Below are positions 22,200 through 34,330 of a stretch of DNA of 64,000 nucleotides, one piece after another. A program made the translations under genes and the position numbers. The notes beneath the pieces are model-generated. The model was not told the origin of the DNA. It saw only the letters and a list, made by a program, of their open reading frames with translations, and did no database searches. Every line of letters starts with the position of its first letter. Within the stretch, counting starts at the first letter, position 1. Source of the DNA: Oegoconia quadripuncta (Eukaryota; Arthropoda; Insecta; Lepidoptera; Autostichidae); NCBI GenBank assembly GCA_949316235.1, contig OX438751.1, positions 15,376,801-15,440,800 of the forward strand, given 5' to 3'.

Positions 22200-24925
22200 C
22201 AATAATTTCAAGTATGCGGTACCATAGAATATATTTTCTTTATTCTACTATCGCCATCGAATAGTCTTACATGTTTGTTGAAAGATTTAAGAAAAATGTT
22301 GACACATATTTATTTATTTCCATTGATTTTCTGGAGTCTTTTTGTTCCAGCGATATTGGCCTTTCTTTGAAATAATTTTCTCTCCCCTAATTCAAGGAAA
22401 TCCCTGCTTTGTTCCCCTTTAGGTAACCTAAGAAATGCACCTGCCAAATTTTATCAACATCGGTCCATGCTTATGGGCTATGCGAAATCTCTGGGTCAGT
22501 CAGGTTCACGCGTATGGGCTATGGTGCGAAATCTCTGGGTCAGAAAGGATAATATTGCGTCCTTGGTAGATGAGCATTCCCCAAGCAGAACACAATATTG
22601 AAGATTCTAAATTATTTTGTTACTTGCAGCTTAAGTATTATTGTCTCTATCATATTATACCTCTGTTTCGTAATCAGTAGTCGGTATAGACATTAACTAC
22701 CTACATAACTAGCTATAAAATAAAAAACTTATAAGTACTTAATTATAACGTCGTAAAATAAAAACCGCTTGTTAAATGTATACATATTTTATTTAATTAA
22801 AGTTGAATTTAATTGGAATCATATACAATAAAACCAATTGATTTCCGCATTACTCGCGTGTATTGTACGAGTGTAGGTACTAGGAACTCAATAAGTGCAG
22901 GAGGTAAATCACGACGGGTCAGCTGTTGCGTGGAGATGATACAGCGGTGGTTAGTGGCCGCGTGCGAAGCCCCTGACACGCGGGGGCTTCCCGTGACGTC
23001 AGCCACATCTGTCCGACAGATGGGGCCGCGCCCCGTACACATCAAGATAATATCGCACTAGCACACCACACACGCCACTATAACACATTCGAGGAATTCA
23101 AAATCAAAAATACAGTGTACCTGTGTGAATCAGAACACTGTTTCAAATTCTGCTTAGCTCTACAAAACCGATAAGTGTGTACCTACTCGCAAGACCGCCC
23201 AACAACCTTGAGTCCAATACAATAAAATATATCATGTAAATAATTATTTACAACTCGTGATCTTAATCATTTAAAATTTTGCGAAAGTTTTTGTTTTTCT
23301 TTCTTTGACACATCAACGGGGCTACGTCCGCACTGTTGAGGCACAACCAGCTCTCACCAGGTGTATGATGACAATCCGTCACACGGGACCAGTGCGAATT
23401 ACCTAGTACATTTGCATCAATGGTTTCACTTCCATAGACCATACCTGCTTTCAAGTGAAATAACCGGGACCAATTATTAAATGCGCCCTCCGAGATACGG
23501 AAATACTCGTATGAAAATATCACTATTAATGGTCCCACTGACCGCATCAGATATTGCGAATATGACTGCACCACTAGTCGTTTCCATCGTTATGGATCAT
23601 CACAGTAATTTTATTTTATGCAGAAGGATAGTTGAAGTCGGAGAAAGACATAAGCTGCTCTTTCTAAGAGCAAAAAAAAAATACGCAAGTAACGTCACGG
23701 GCGGATCTTATAGTAACTGATTCTTTAGGAAGTCATTGCTGTTCAAGTATACTACTAATTTGCTGTAAGTACCACGTTTCTAGATCACGTTTTAAATATC
23801 ACCCGTTGGGTTACATATTGTTTTGTTTTATTTTTTTCGTCTGCTCTTCAACCTGAAGTCTTCCGCAATCCAATATAGCAACATTACGGTTTCACGAAAA
23901 GACTAAAAAATCGCCAGCATTTTTTTCCTATATGTAAAATAATAAGCTGCAATTTCAACAAGATCCATGAACACACATTGTGAATTTTGAATGCGCATTG
24001 CAGTTAGCGTCAGTGGATCCTCCCTATTGTTTTATTACCCTCTAAATGGTAATTGCGTCGGTATTATTGCCCTATAGGTATTATAGGTAAGTGATTTGGT
24101 ATTTTGAAGCCATATGCCACACACAACTGCTCGGCTGCAACATTAATTATTGTTTTATTACTAGTTTTCGGCCGCCAGCTTGAGTAAAAAACGTAGCTGT
24201 ATGGATTCAGTACCCTTATCATATCTAAAAAGACAAACTTTATAAATAAAAAATAAAAAAATTCTTTACCATGGTCGCAGCCACAGAGTACATTATGTTT
24301 ACGGTAAATTTTAAAGTTCTAATACTTAAATGGGATGTTTTTAAATTAAATGTACATATTATACCGGACTTAGTTAAATATTTGTGAAAACACCATCAAA
24401 TTCCGCACAACAGTTTTTACGTGATATCCGTTCAGACAAACAAATAACGATTTATGATTTTGCTAAATGACAATGTATTGCTTGTGAAGCTTAAATTGGT
24501 ATAGCAGTGCCAAGATTTTAAACGAACTAAGGTAAGTCAGAAAAGGACTCTTTTACATGTTCTATAGGTTTAGAATACGTAAAACAGTTCATCGAATCAA
24601 TCGCCTAGCTCGAACGATTATTAGAGGACTTGGGATGATTAACTTAAATAACAGCTTGCTACCATCGATCTTATAATACAGGACCGTAATGATGCCGACA
24701 CAGTATTGGATTCAAGAAATATTATTACACCATCCTAATTTCAGAGCCAACTACAAGTTTACAAGAGTAAACTGGCGAGATCTATTCTACCTGCGTATTA
24801 CAATTGCAGATATGCTACATACTTAATTTCTTTAAATTATGAATTTTGATTATATATAACACCTGTTTTGGTACATTTGTACAATATTTATAAACAATAA
24901 TTAAACAATTTATTATAAAAACAAT
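22200..24925. other. Non-coding stretch with one GC-rich island
   Basis: Overlapping open frames on both strands at 22810-23060 and 23260-23720 show no domains. The first pair is produced by the GC-rich island described separately. Confidence 0.5.
22960..23025. promoter_or_regulatory. Island with three consecutive palindromes (CRE and paired E-boxes)
   Basis: GAAGCCCC (22966-22973) pairs with GGGGCTTC (22983-22990). The full CRE octamer TGACGTCA follows at 22994-23001, then CATCTGTC-C-GACAGATG (23006-23022), an exact dyad holding two E-boxes. Three dyads in 57 bp within a CpG-rich island suggests a protein-binding element. No transcript is seen beside it. Confidence 0.45.
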
Positions 24926-25260
24926 TCACAAATAAAAAACTAGCTCCAAGTCTCTGGTTGGTGGAATGGTACCCAGAAGGCTGGCCGCGTTACCTCGCTG
25001 TAAGCAAGGCTGATTGACCAAAGTATTGGCCAGCCCACCGATCGTGGGATGCATCAACCAGATGGTCAGATTCTCTAAAAAGAGTGTGAGCACCCGGTCC
25101 CCACGGCGCGGCGGCCCAAGCGTTTTTACACCAAACGGCGCAAATAGGTGATCTCCATTGAGACCGACATATTTGCACCGTTTAACGCTTTCTACGGAGG
25201 TGGCAGCGGAACCAGCTTGTAGTTGGAAGATTTTGAATCCCATACCAAAGGTTGTATCAC
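24926..25260 (-). pseudogene. LINE ORF2 C-terminal fragment
   Basis: On the minus strand one frame reads RCKYVGLNGDHLFAPFGVKT, another then supplies PWGPGAHTLF and DASHDRWAGQYFGQS, and the first resumes with LQRGNAASLLGTIP and ends LELVFYL. This order matches the C-terminal tail found after RT in some non-LTR retrotransposons of invertebrates. Two compensating frameshifts are needed. Only the last hundred or so residues remain, as expected of a 5'-truncated insertion. Confidence 0.65.
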
Positions 25261-25419
25261 ATACCAAAGACCGTCCAAAATTGATTAATATAAATTTTGA
25301 TAAGAGGAAAACATAATTAGAATAAATTTTTATTAGACTGGGTGATCCAGTCTTCAGAGAATACACAGTATTAACGAAAAGGAGAGGAACATGCGTAAAT
25401 AAACATATAATCAAAGTAA

Positions 25420-27020
25420 TCCAAAGTAACTAGACAAAACAGGAGAAGCCCTACAGTCACAAGTGTCAAAGCTGAGGACGTCAGAATACACCCTAGAAAA
25501 GTAAAATATTTGAATTGATGTACAATCACAAAGAATTTTTTAGCAAAGTAGACTCTATTTTTGCAAACATTGACACAGAACTCGGAAATAGAAATTGTTT
25601 AATTTATAACTTTTGCTAAATAAAACTTTATAAACATTAAACGACACGTGCATAGAAATTATAGTAGCCTGATAATAAATGATTTATTATTGTTATTATT
25701 ATCAAAATCTGGTAAGAGGAAATAATATTGTCCTTACGTAGCCCCTTAAACTTAGATAAAGGAATTTTTGCAGCAATGTGTGCTAATTAGGTTCTGAATC
25801 TAGAATGGTATTTGAAGTATACGTAACGATTTCTTACGTCACGTTACTTCACATCAACAATGTTTGTATTTGTCTCCAACTAACGAGTTGAGTTAAGTAA
25901 TAACTACAGAACATGGAAGAAACATAAACAATTACCTAATTCTAATTATGACAATATCAAATACCCTTACATCCCCAGTGCAGTAAAGCCACCTCTCCAT
26001 TAGCACGTAGCACGTACTTATAGATTATTCACCACGCAGGCGCAGTGTGAATGGGTAAATTTTTTCATACTAATTCAGTTTCAAACCGCCTAGTCTACTA
26101 GCTACCTTAAAATAAATATAACAGGATCGCTATGAAAACAAGAAACACAAAAAATGCCTCCAGTGATCACCCAACCTACTGCGTCAAATTTTGCTTACCT
26201 TCGATAATCGTTAGCGACACCGATTTACTACGCTACGAATGCCAATAATGTATAGATAGTTACCTACCAGGCACTCTGTTATTTACTTATTATATGATAG
26301 AAATAAGAACATGGAATTTAATGAGAGCAATACGAGTTAGTTAAGACTGAATATAAAGCCTCGGTATTTTTATACCAATTTATTTAAAACATGAAGCCAA
26401 TAAGCAGACTTCTTACGAATACTAAGCGGAAATGATTGGCACTTGACGTAATGTAAGCAAATAGGGTCGCTCCCTGCTCTACCACGTGATGTACAATATT
26501 TCGCTTTTTCCTATTCATTTTATATAATTTCAGAAGGGGAATGCCCATTCGTGATTACTTGTGACACTCATGACCTGCGTATTGAAAGCAAGTCAAGGTG
26601 AGGGTAGTCCTACATTACATTTTTATCTTTTTCCACCAAGTGAGATTGTGTTCATAAAAACTGACAATGGCAGTTCATCATAAAAATGAATTTAATGTGA
26701 GTCAAGACTTGGCAATGTTGCAAAGTACAGTCTGAAACAGATAAACCTTTACCGCCCAATATATTACAAATTAAGTTTTATCAAGATATCATGAATGTTT
26801 TAATTGCTGCTAATAAATTAAAAAAATATATCCAAAAACATTCAACATTTGCTGAGTAAACATCATTTGTATTATGCAAAAATTATGCCTGTGAAAGTTT
26901 ATTTCTTTCAGACTGTACCTTTATTGCTTTTGGAAATAAACTACGGTAATGCAAACATGCTTTCCGAAGTGTTTTTATAAATATTACAGACACTATTACC
27001 TAATATATTACGATGACATT
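25420..27020. other. Non-coding stretch, no gene seen
   Basis: AT-rich unique sequence without recognisable domain or repeat family. Confidence 0.5.
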
Positions 27021-27024
27021 ATTT

Positions 27025-27115
27025 CTTAACCCCCGACGAAAACGACGTGTTTATGTGTTTGAAGGCGCTGTGTATGTGTTGTTTTATATATTGCTTTGGG
27101 ATTTTCTAAAATTTC
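27025..27115 (-). repeat. Repeat F, reversed copy
   Basis: 'ttaacccccgacgaaaacga' 'cgtgtttatgtgtttgaag' is the reverse of the ending seen at 12085-12190 and 52670-52890. Confidence 0.5.
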
Positions 27116-27774
27116 AATTTTCACATTATAGTCATGAAGACCAGGTAATCATAGCCTCTTTCGTCAATTATCGGAGCGTTTGGTCAAAGCCTCGCACGAT
27201 CGGATTTAGCGCAAAGGGTGAGCCTTTGCTATTCAACGAGGCATTGCCGTCAGCCTATACTCGGGACCCTTTCGGCCGTGCAAGATCTGGGACAAATTTT
27301 ATACAATCAGTATACTATTTAGGTTTAATCTTTTGTTATTAGCTATTAGTTTTTATTGACATAGTTTCATGAATTACTAAATTTTCTATTTAGCTTCCCA
27401 AACTAGCCCCTAAATCAACTTTTATTGACACTAGCGACATCAGTATTTAGGCTAACAATTTTCGACAACTACTGCAAATTTCAATTGTCTACGTCAAATA
27501 GTTTCTGATTATTTGAGGCAATTTCATAAATGTTCCTCAACAGATTTACGTCCTCACTGCTGGGATATAGGAGTGGTAGGACCTCTCATAAGAGCTATAA
27601 TTCAGTACACGGGCCCAGTGTCAAAATAGTGGCCTATACATACCCCAGAGAAATGAGAAAGAGGATAGTGTAGTCTACGAAATCGTGGATCACAGAATAA
27701 AGAAAGTTAGTAATCTCACCGGTACTACCGGTATATGAAATATTCATTGAATAACAATATAAGTATTTATAAAC
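27116..27774. other. Unassigned stretch with a GC-richer block
   Basis: Positions about 27150-27300 are less AT-rich and continue the open frame that began in the neighbouring repeat. No domain is recognised and no splice context supports a gene; a conserved non-coding element is possible. Confidence 0.35.
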
Positions 27775-28150
27775 CGTCCAAATGCGTGTCGGGCCACGCG
27801 CAATGTAGGGCTTTTTGTTGGTTCATAAATTTAATTTTCAATAGAAAACGAAGGTATCTGCATTTTATAAGTTTTTCGGCTATTACTAATTAACTTGTAA
27901 AACCTACTAGCAGTGATAGTTTTCCGCTTAACTTCGTTGTATAGTACTGCAGTGAATTTTTTCACGACCTATCCAGAAACAACCGTTTAGCAAGCAGGGG
28001 AAGGTAGACATTTAACTAACAAAAATTTTCACTTTAAAGTATAATATTTCTTAATCGAAAAACTGTACAAGATGACCTCTAATATTTTTGAACAACCTAT
28101 TTAACGTCTTTCGTTAACGTCCTAGACGGACATGGCGAAACTATATTAAT
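27775..28150 (+). repeat. Repeat family G, plus strand
   Basis: It starts 'aaaccgtccaaatgcgtgtc' 'gggccacgcg' and ends near 'agacggacatggcgaaacta', the same ends as the copies at 21640 (minus) and 45618 (plus). Confidence 0.6.
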
Positions 28151-28439
28151 ATTCTTTATTGCACCAAAACATTACATATAACAGAATACAAACAATAGGT
28201 CACGTACAAAGGCGGACTAAGAGATCTCTTCCATCCAATCTGCGAATTAAAATAGGAAATGGAGTAAATTTGGGGTTTAGCAGCAAATTGTGTGCAAAAT
28301 AAAATATACTACAACGAATAATAAAATAAAAAAAAAGAAAAGAACCAAATAATAAGCTTACATTAAATATACCACATATACCTACTGCGAAATATATACA
28401 TAACATAAAATATATTATAATAAACCTACATACACATAA

Positions 28440-28595
28440 TAATATCACGTTCCTTGTTGACAACGGAACCCTAAAATCCAAAACATCGGACTCTATATTT
28501 TGAATTTTGCGGCCGCCATGTTGGAAATTTACCATAAAATGTATCGACTCTCGAATCTAACGACACTTTACGTTTCAAAAATAGAAGGTAACATA
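28440..28595 (+). repeat. Repeat D, left part, interrupted by mariner
   Basis: The segment with 'gccgccatgttgg', 'taccataaaatgtatc' and 'tctaacgacact' followed by 'gaaggtaacata' matches copies at 44935-45060 and 61850-62040. It is cut at the TA at 28594-28595; the sequence that follows in the other copies ('gaaatctacat') resumes on the far side of the mariner at about 29916. Confidence 0.75.
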
Positions 28596-28600
28596 CATTC

Positions 28601-28633
28601 AGTGTACTAAGTATCGGGAATTTGTCAATAAAA
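28601..28633 (+). repeat. mariner left inverted repeat
   Basis: It contains AAGTATCGGGAATTTGTCAA, matched in reverse complement at 29877-29909. It is the 3' side relative to the transposase gene. Confidence 0.9.
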
Positions 28634-28674
28634 CAAAAAATACAAATTATTCATCTAAATTTATTTTATCGCCT

Positions 28675-29721
28675 TCAAAGTAGGCCCCATCGCTTGCAAT
28701 AACAACATCTCCACCGCTTCACCCAGTCTTCCATACATTTTTCATAGGCTATTTGCGGTATGGCCTTTAGCTCATTCAGCGAATTTTCTTTTATGGCTTC
28801 TATCGACTCAAAACGTTTTCCTCGAAGTGGTAATTTTAACTTGGGAAATAAAAAAAAGTCAGACGGAGCCATATCAGGTGAATACGGTGCTTGGTCGAGA
28901 ACTTTTGTTGAATTTTTCGCTAAAAACTCTTTCACTATAATGGCTGTGTGTGATGGTGCATTATCATGGTGCAGCATCCATGAGTTGTGTTGCCACAAAT
29001 CTGGACGTTTTCGGCGGATACTCTCACGCAAACGCTTCATGACGCCTAAATAATATTCTTTATTCACTGTTTCTCCCTCTGGAAGGAATTCGGAGTGAAC
29101 CACACCACGGTAGTCAAAAAAAACTGTCAGCATCACCTTGATTTTGGAGCGACTTTGCCGCGGTTTTTTGGGTTTCGGCTCGTTTTCGAGACGCCATCCT
29201 GAAGACTGTTGGCTTGTTTGCATGTCGTACTCATAAACCCATGTCTCGTCGCCAGTTATTATACGTTTCATAAAGGTCGGATCCGTAGAAGCTCGGGAAA
29301 CCATGTCTTCAGCGACATGCTTTCGCTGCGCTTTTTGAACAAAATTGAGCTCTTTTGGAACTAGTCGAGCGGCGACGCGTTTCATGCCTAAAATGTCAAT
29401 GAGAATGTTGTGGACGGCCTTAAAAGATATGTTCACCTCACTAGCCAACTCTCTCAGACTCATACGTCGATTTTCGAGCACTAGCTTCTTGATTCTGTCG
29501 ATGTTTTCTTTGGTCGTAGCGGTTGAAGGTCTACCAGAACGAGGCAAGTCTACTACTACTTCTCGGCCTTCTTTAAAAGCCTTATACCATTCATAAGCCC
29601 TTGTTTTCGATATACACGATTCGCCGTAGGTATTTCGCAACATTTTTAGTGATTCACCACATGAAATGTCATTTGAAACACAAAATTTAAGGCACACTCT
29701 TTGTTCAACAATATTTTCCAT
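28675..29721 (-). CDS. mariner transposase (348 aa, late frameshift)
   Basis: This enzyme cuts and pastes the mariner, binding the inverted repeats through an N-terminal paired-type double helix-turn-helix and cutting with a DD34D catalytic core. The N-terminus (about residues 1-110) has the HTH pattern, with SGRPST linking the two helical units and SLRELASEVNIS in the second. Catalytic aspartates are visible in TGDETWV, HHDNAPSH and YSPDMAPSDFFLF, the last two separated by exactly 34 residues. The linker also has the mariner WVxEYD-like region. Length matches the usual 345-350. No internal stop exists, but one extra T in the WRCC region (near 28701-28706) shifts the last 12 or so codons: the next frame would end with YFEGDKINLDE, the normal family ending. 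The fold is therefore whole apart from its C-terminal tail; activity is uncertain. Confidence 0.93.
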   Translation of the reverse strand: MENIVEQRVCLKFCVSNDISCGESLKMLRNTYGESCISKTRAYEWYKAFKEGREVVVDLPRSGRPSTATTKENIDRIKKLVLENRRMSLRELASEVNISFKAVHNILIDILGMKRVAARLVPKELNFVQKAQRKHVAEDMVSRASTDPTFMKRIITGDETWVYEYDMQTSQQSSGWRLENEPKPKKPRQSRSKIKVMLTVFFDYRGVVHSEFLPEGETVNKEYYLGVMKRLRESIRRKRPDLWQHNSWMLHHDNAPSHTAIIVKEFLAKNSTKVLDQAPYSPDMAPSDFFLFPKLKLPLRGKRFESIEAIKENSLNELKAIPQIAYEKCMEDWVKRWRCCYCKRWGLL

Positions 29722-29876
29722 TGTAAAAATCGCCGAGGACTCAAAACTATGACCAACAAAAAGTGTAGTTTAAAACAAATTAAATGACAGATCCCGCTCA
29801 AATTTTGCGCGCTAAATCAGTACAGTGCTACCAACATGCAGTAAAAAAATTAGAACGACCTCTTTTACGCGGGTCT

Positions 29877-29909
29877 TTTTATTGACATATTCCCGATACT
29901 TTTTACACA
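29877..29909 (-). repeat. mariner right inverted repeat
   Basis: On the minus strand it reads TGTGTAAAAAGTATCGGGAA then TATGTCAATAAAA. It lies upstream of the transposase and would include or adjoin its promoter. Confidence 0.9.
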
Positions 29910-29989
29910 GAGTAGTATATGGAAATCTACATCCACACTCCCGAAAAACGTTACGCCTCAACCTGGGGCAGTCCGGTAAATAATTTAAA

Positions 29990-31213
29990 GAAGCGGACGT
30001 GTAACTAAGTAAATTCAAATTTGCAATAGATAGATGAAAAACAATAATTTTGTTATTCTTAACAAGTTCTAAATTCTATAAATACAAAATTTAAAATATA
30101 TGTTACAGTAAAAATACATGGGATTACTGAGGAGGCAATGCGGGTAAAATACCGTGTAATAAGTATCTACTTATGCATTAATCGTTTGTTTCGTTGGCTC
30201 ATATACCTATGTTAGTACCGTACAATACACAGGCCGGAATATCGATCGTAACAGAAGCGGACGCTTTCCATTACTTTAATTGTCAAAAGCTATGGAGTCG
30301 TCACACATATAATTTATATTTAGGAAACGTATTTTAATAAATAAATATGGTTAAAATCTAAAATAGTGCCAGATTGTGAACATACCTTTCCGTTTTTTAA
30401 CAAGACCTTTGGAACAGAAAATGAACATGAATTAAAATGTTATTTTACAAAACTATTTGTCATACCGCTATTAATCACTAAATATATGTAGGTATTGTTA
30501 TGTAAAAAAAATAACCTTCATTTACCAAATAGCATGCGATCGACTCCGTGACTGTGAAGTAACTCCTTTGTTCGACATGGATAGGAAAGTAAGGTAGCTC
30601 TCATGAAATAAAATACACCAATTACGATATTAACATGAAGGACACCCACCCAACACACTACGAGAGAAACTACATAGGTTGATACATTAAGGGGAACATT
30701 AATCATACATATCCTGTATTTTTAAGACCTAAAACCTAAATATAAATGAGTGGTATGTGTACGATATATAGTCCTTAAATGGCGCAGAATATCGTTTGAG
30801 GCGGAAATTCACAATAAATTATGGAGGAAATTGTCCTCTAATAATATTTATGCTCAGTAATAGACTTAGTCTGGGGTTGCGTGAATCGGGACGTCATGTG
30901 TCTGATTATGCCGCGCATTCGCTTAACACTTTAGTGGACACTGAACACCAAAAGACGTTATAACAATAAAACTATACATATATTTTAACGTATTAGCCTA
31001 ACCTTTCTTTTACTTATTCTATTTGTTGTTTCGGAACTGATGTACCAGATTTAAGTAAGCTAAAACAGTTAAAAGTTGTATCTCCCGACACAGGTGAATA
31101 ATTAATTTAACCTGCTCGGAGAAACCAAATAACTAATATCATTATTGTTAAACTGTCTGGAAAATAAACTACTTTGTATTTTGTAAAACTTATGTTAATT
31201 GGCTATTTATTCT
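29990..31213. other. Non-coding stretch, no gene seen
   Basis: AT-rich sequence with only short open frames and no recognisable repeat. Confidence 0.5.
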
Positions 31214-31333
31214 ACCATCCTAAATTCAGAGACTAATTCGGCATACATTGCTGGGAGGTTTGGGTCTGTTACTTCAAATATCCTTACTTCAACTAGCAAT
31301 GTATTCCGAATTAGTCTCTTCATTTAGGATGGT
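31214..31333. mobile_element. Short MITE with 39-bp inverted ends
   Basis: 'accatcctaaattcagagac' onward (31214-31252) is the near-perfect reverse complement of 31295-31333 ('agcaatgtattccgaattag' to 'ggatggt'). The middle is only about 42 bp. A related end, 'acaccatcctaatttcagag', occurs alone near 24728. Confidence 0.8.
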
Positions 31334-33140
31334 GTAATAGTATCTCGTATATAATTAACTCGTATATTACAAAACTCAAGGACTTTCATCTAATTTTTCG
31401 CTTCGAATCAAGGATCCTTCTGCAAGATGGACATTAATTTAATTTATAGACGACATTTTACGTATTCTCCTAAAACTGATAACGATACAAGGTTGTTAGT
31501 AGGTTCCGATAAGGACCCGAACTCTGTCCTAGGAATATAACAAACCTATAATGCGGTCCAGTTTATCTACTTTCCCCGTGAAATAAGAGATAAACAATAA
31601 TGAATCACCTTGGCGATACCCACTAGCATAGATTTCATATTGTATACGACCAGTATTTAAACAAAACTCTGGCAGTTACAAACGTTACCGAGGCGAGATA
31701 ATGAATAGAATTACCTGTACTTGTTGTGTTTGACTTGCGGCGAGAGTCGTAAAGGCTACTAAGGAACTTTACACCAAAAATATCTTAGACTTGCACTTCT
31801 TAACGGCGAAGAATTCAACCTCTGTCACGTGTGAATTTATGTATATTACGAAAAATAAATCGTGGATGTTGTTTGATGCCAAGTTTGAATCTTCCAAATG
31901 CTCATGTTTGGGATTTTCCCGACCACCCCATTTAGGATAAAGGTAGTGACTTTATATAAGTATTTATGTAATATTTCCTTGACTGTCACTTTCCTACTTA
32001 GGTAATGTAATTAAGTTATAGCCTAATATTTCTTTGTTCAAAGAAAATTTCATTATTATCACCAAAAATGTACCTCTTTGTCAAATTAGTGTCAAATAAA
32101 ATGTCATTTTCCCACCATAAAGCACTTTCAGATTGTGCACAAAAGAAATACGTGTCGTGCCTCAAGTAGAAACAATGAACTTTCACACGAGAGCAGCCGG
32201 GTTGATTTAGCGTAGTTTATTGTGGAATCAAAGCGAAGTCGGCCTGCGGTGGAGGCCCTAATTGAATTTGGTAAACAATCCATTCCCCGCGGCGCGCCTC
32301 GGTTACATTCGCTACACGCGCCACACGCACCTGTTCACGATTTTATTTACAGACGTATAGAACGGTTACAGCCATTATGTTATTTCACACAGACGAGTTC
32401 TAAGAAATAAAATAAGAAAAAATTAAAGACTCAATTGACACTCTTACATTACACGCTGTAAAGGTCAGTCACTTTGCTGCATAATTTAACACCAACTTAC
32501 CTCTGTGACATGAATCTACATTCAAAATGGCACTTAGGCACTTTTACGTGTCCTTATCGTATTTTGGTACGGCGTAAAAGGGATTCTTTTATAACTTTTT
32601 GATCGTATTTCTATCTCGGTATCTGTAATACCTGTTTATCTCAGGAATTAGGTAAGTGTAATCTATCGACTCGAACTTTATCACAGTTATATGTATAACT
32701 TGCTTACAGTTTAAAGGAAAGTAAACAACAAGGCTTACAGGCTTACCAAATTAACGGACTTTGTTTACACGTTTTAAAACAATTTTTGATTAATTTTTAA
32801 GCGATATAGGTACTTTGATATGATTAAGTTGCGAAAAGTTACTTTAACTAATTATTAAAAATCTAAAAGTAATACATAGAAATCCGCAAAAATATTACAA
32901 ACTTAGTTTTGCTGTGCGAAAAATTCCGTATTGCATTTTCTCATTTTAATTGTGTTATTACACTTTAATTTTTCAACAGTTTACTTTACAGAGATGGAAC
33001 CCTCGGCGGATTACTGCTCATCATCATCATAAGCGTATTACGAGACACTATAGTTAGGTACTTTAGCAGTCATGAGATAATTTAGAAGTCATTAGCAATC
33101 ATCATGTGTACCTTCATATAAACGGCACACTAAATAATGG
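31334..33140. other. Non-coding stretch with a GC-rich block
   Basis: Positions about 32195-32340 are GC-richer ('ccccgcggcgcgcctcgg') and contain a 62-codon open frame without domain. The surrounding DNA is AT-rich and unassigned. Confidence 0.45.
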
Positions 33141-33215
33141 CACCTTCGACCTCTTCTTCACTTAACATCAGGTGTGATTGAGGTCAAGTACGAACCCGTC
33201 GTGCATAAAAAAAAA
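33141..33215 (+). repeat. SINE family B, 3' tail only
   Basis: 'cttcacttaacatcaggtgt' 'gattgaggtcaagtacgaac' followed by an A run matches the last 75 bp of family B. Confidence 0.7.
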
Positions 33216-33278
33216 ACATTGCTTCAGTTAAACGATTTCAGAAAGGAATTTCTCAAGTCCCCTGTAGGTATACTAAAC

Positions 33279-33532
33279 TAGCTGTTACCCGCGACTTCGT
33301 CCGCGTAGAATTCCTTCTACTCTACCAAATGCGTCACTCTATAACTCCAAAGTAAACCCACTAAAACCTATCCTACAGGAACCAGTTATGTTTCCGGAAA
33401 AAAGCGGCATATATGTTAATCCATACTCCAATCTGTCTACCAACCAAATTTTAACTAAATCTGTTCAGCCGTTTAGCCGTGAAGAGGTAACAAACATACA
33501 CACACACAAACTTTCGCATTTGGTATTTATTA
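33279..33532 (+). repeat. Interspersed repeat E
   Basis: It starts 'ctagctgttacccgcgactt' 'cgtccgcg' and ends 'aaactttcgcatttggtatt'. It includes the 'gttcagccgttt' phrase common in these tails. Confidence 0.65.
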
Positions 33533-34194
33533 GTTGGAAAGTTGGGATGGTACGACAATCGATATTCGAATCGGTATCGGAAACTATCAAATTTCAAATG
33601 TGTTTCTGTTCACGCAAAGACATTCGAATTTTGAAACTTTTCAACACCGAAACAATTGGATGGATATACCTGATGAAATCTTTTTTAGCTTCATGATTAG
33701 AACAATTTAGCATACAGGCTTTGATGAGTTGAGTGGATTATTTTGTTGCACGGCGTGGCCTGGGAGGAGCGACAATAGAGGTGATTAGCTGATCTCTTTC
33801 ACTGCTTGAAAATGTGAAAAACAATTTAAAGAAATATCGGTTATCCACATCCACACCCTTGTAAAAAATCGAGCACGTGCCCAACTTTTTGACCGCGAGA
33901 AAAAACAATGAGGCAATCTCTCACAAGTATCGCTTTCACCGACGGCAGATCAATGTAAAGCCCCGCGCGATAATTGAATTGCGAGGGGTAAACTGGGCAG
34001 GGGTAACATTAGAGATACATTTGAATCGTATGCGACGACTATTGTCTATCCGACAATAAAGGATAATGCTTTTGGTAATCACTCGGAATAAAGTCATTTC
34101 AAAATTTTGCTTAATTATTTGTTGAAACAATACACTTATTATAGGTGTGCATTTTTTGGATTCAATTAAGAGGTTTTATCCTATAGCGGCATTC
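33533..34194. other. Unassigned stretch
   Basis: 33535-33670 shares motifs with the MITE-like segment at 12300-12480. The block 33860-34040 is GC-richer and gives open frames on both strands without domains. Confidence 0.4.
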
Positions 34195-34330
34195 CTAAAC
34201 TTACAAGTTCAAATTTTTCTAAATGAATATACCCGATTGTAATGAAACTTTATACGTAAGCAGGATATATATCTAAAAAGTTAGTTGAAAACATTTTAAA
34301 AAAGTGGAATTTAAAAGAGTATATTGCATT
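34195..34330 (+). repeat. Fragment related to the MITE at 4403-4607
   Basis: 'aagttcaaatttttctaaat' 'gaata', 'gaaactttata' and 'tctaaaaagttagt' occur in the same order as at 4425-4540. Confidence 0.6.

Larger units (their letters stand above)
28596..29912 (-). mobile_element. mariner transposon, nearly intact
   Basis: Inverted repeats at 28601-28633 and 29877-29909 share the core AAGTATCGGGAAT-N-TGTCAATAAAA with about three mismatches. They enclose a single transposase gene on the minus strand, about 190 bp from the right repeat. Length near 1.3 kb is typical of mariners. The insertion split an older repeat D at a TA, the expected mariner target. Subfamily is not assigned. Confidence 0.93.
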
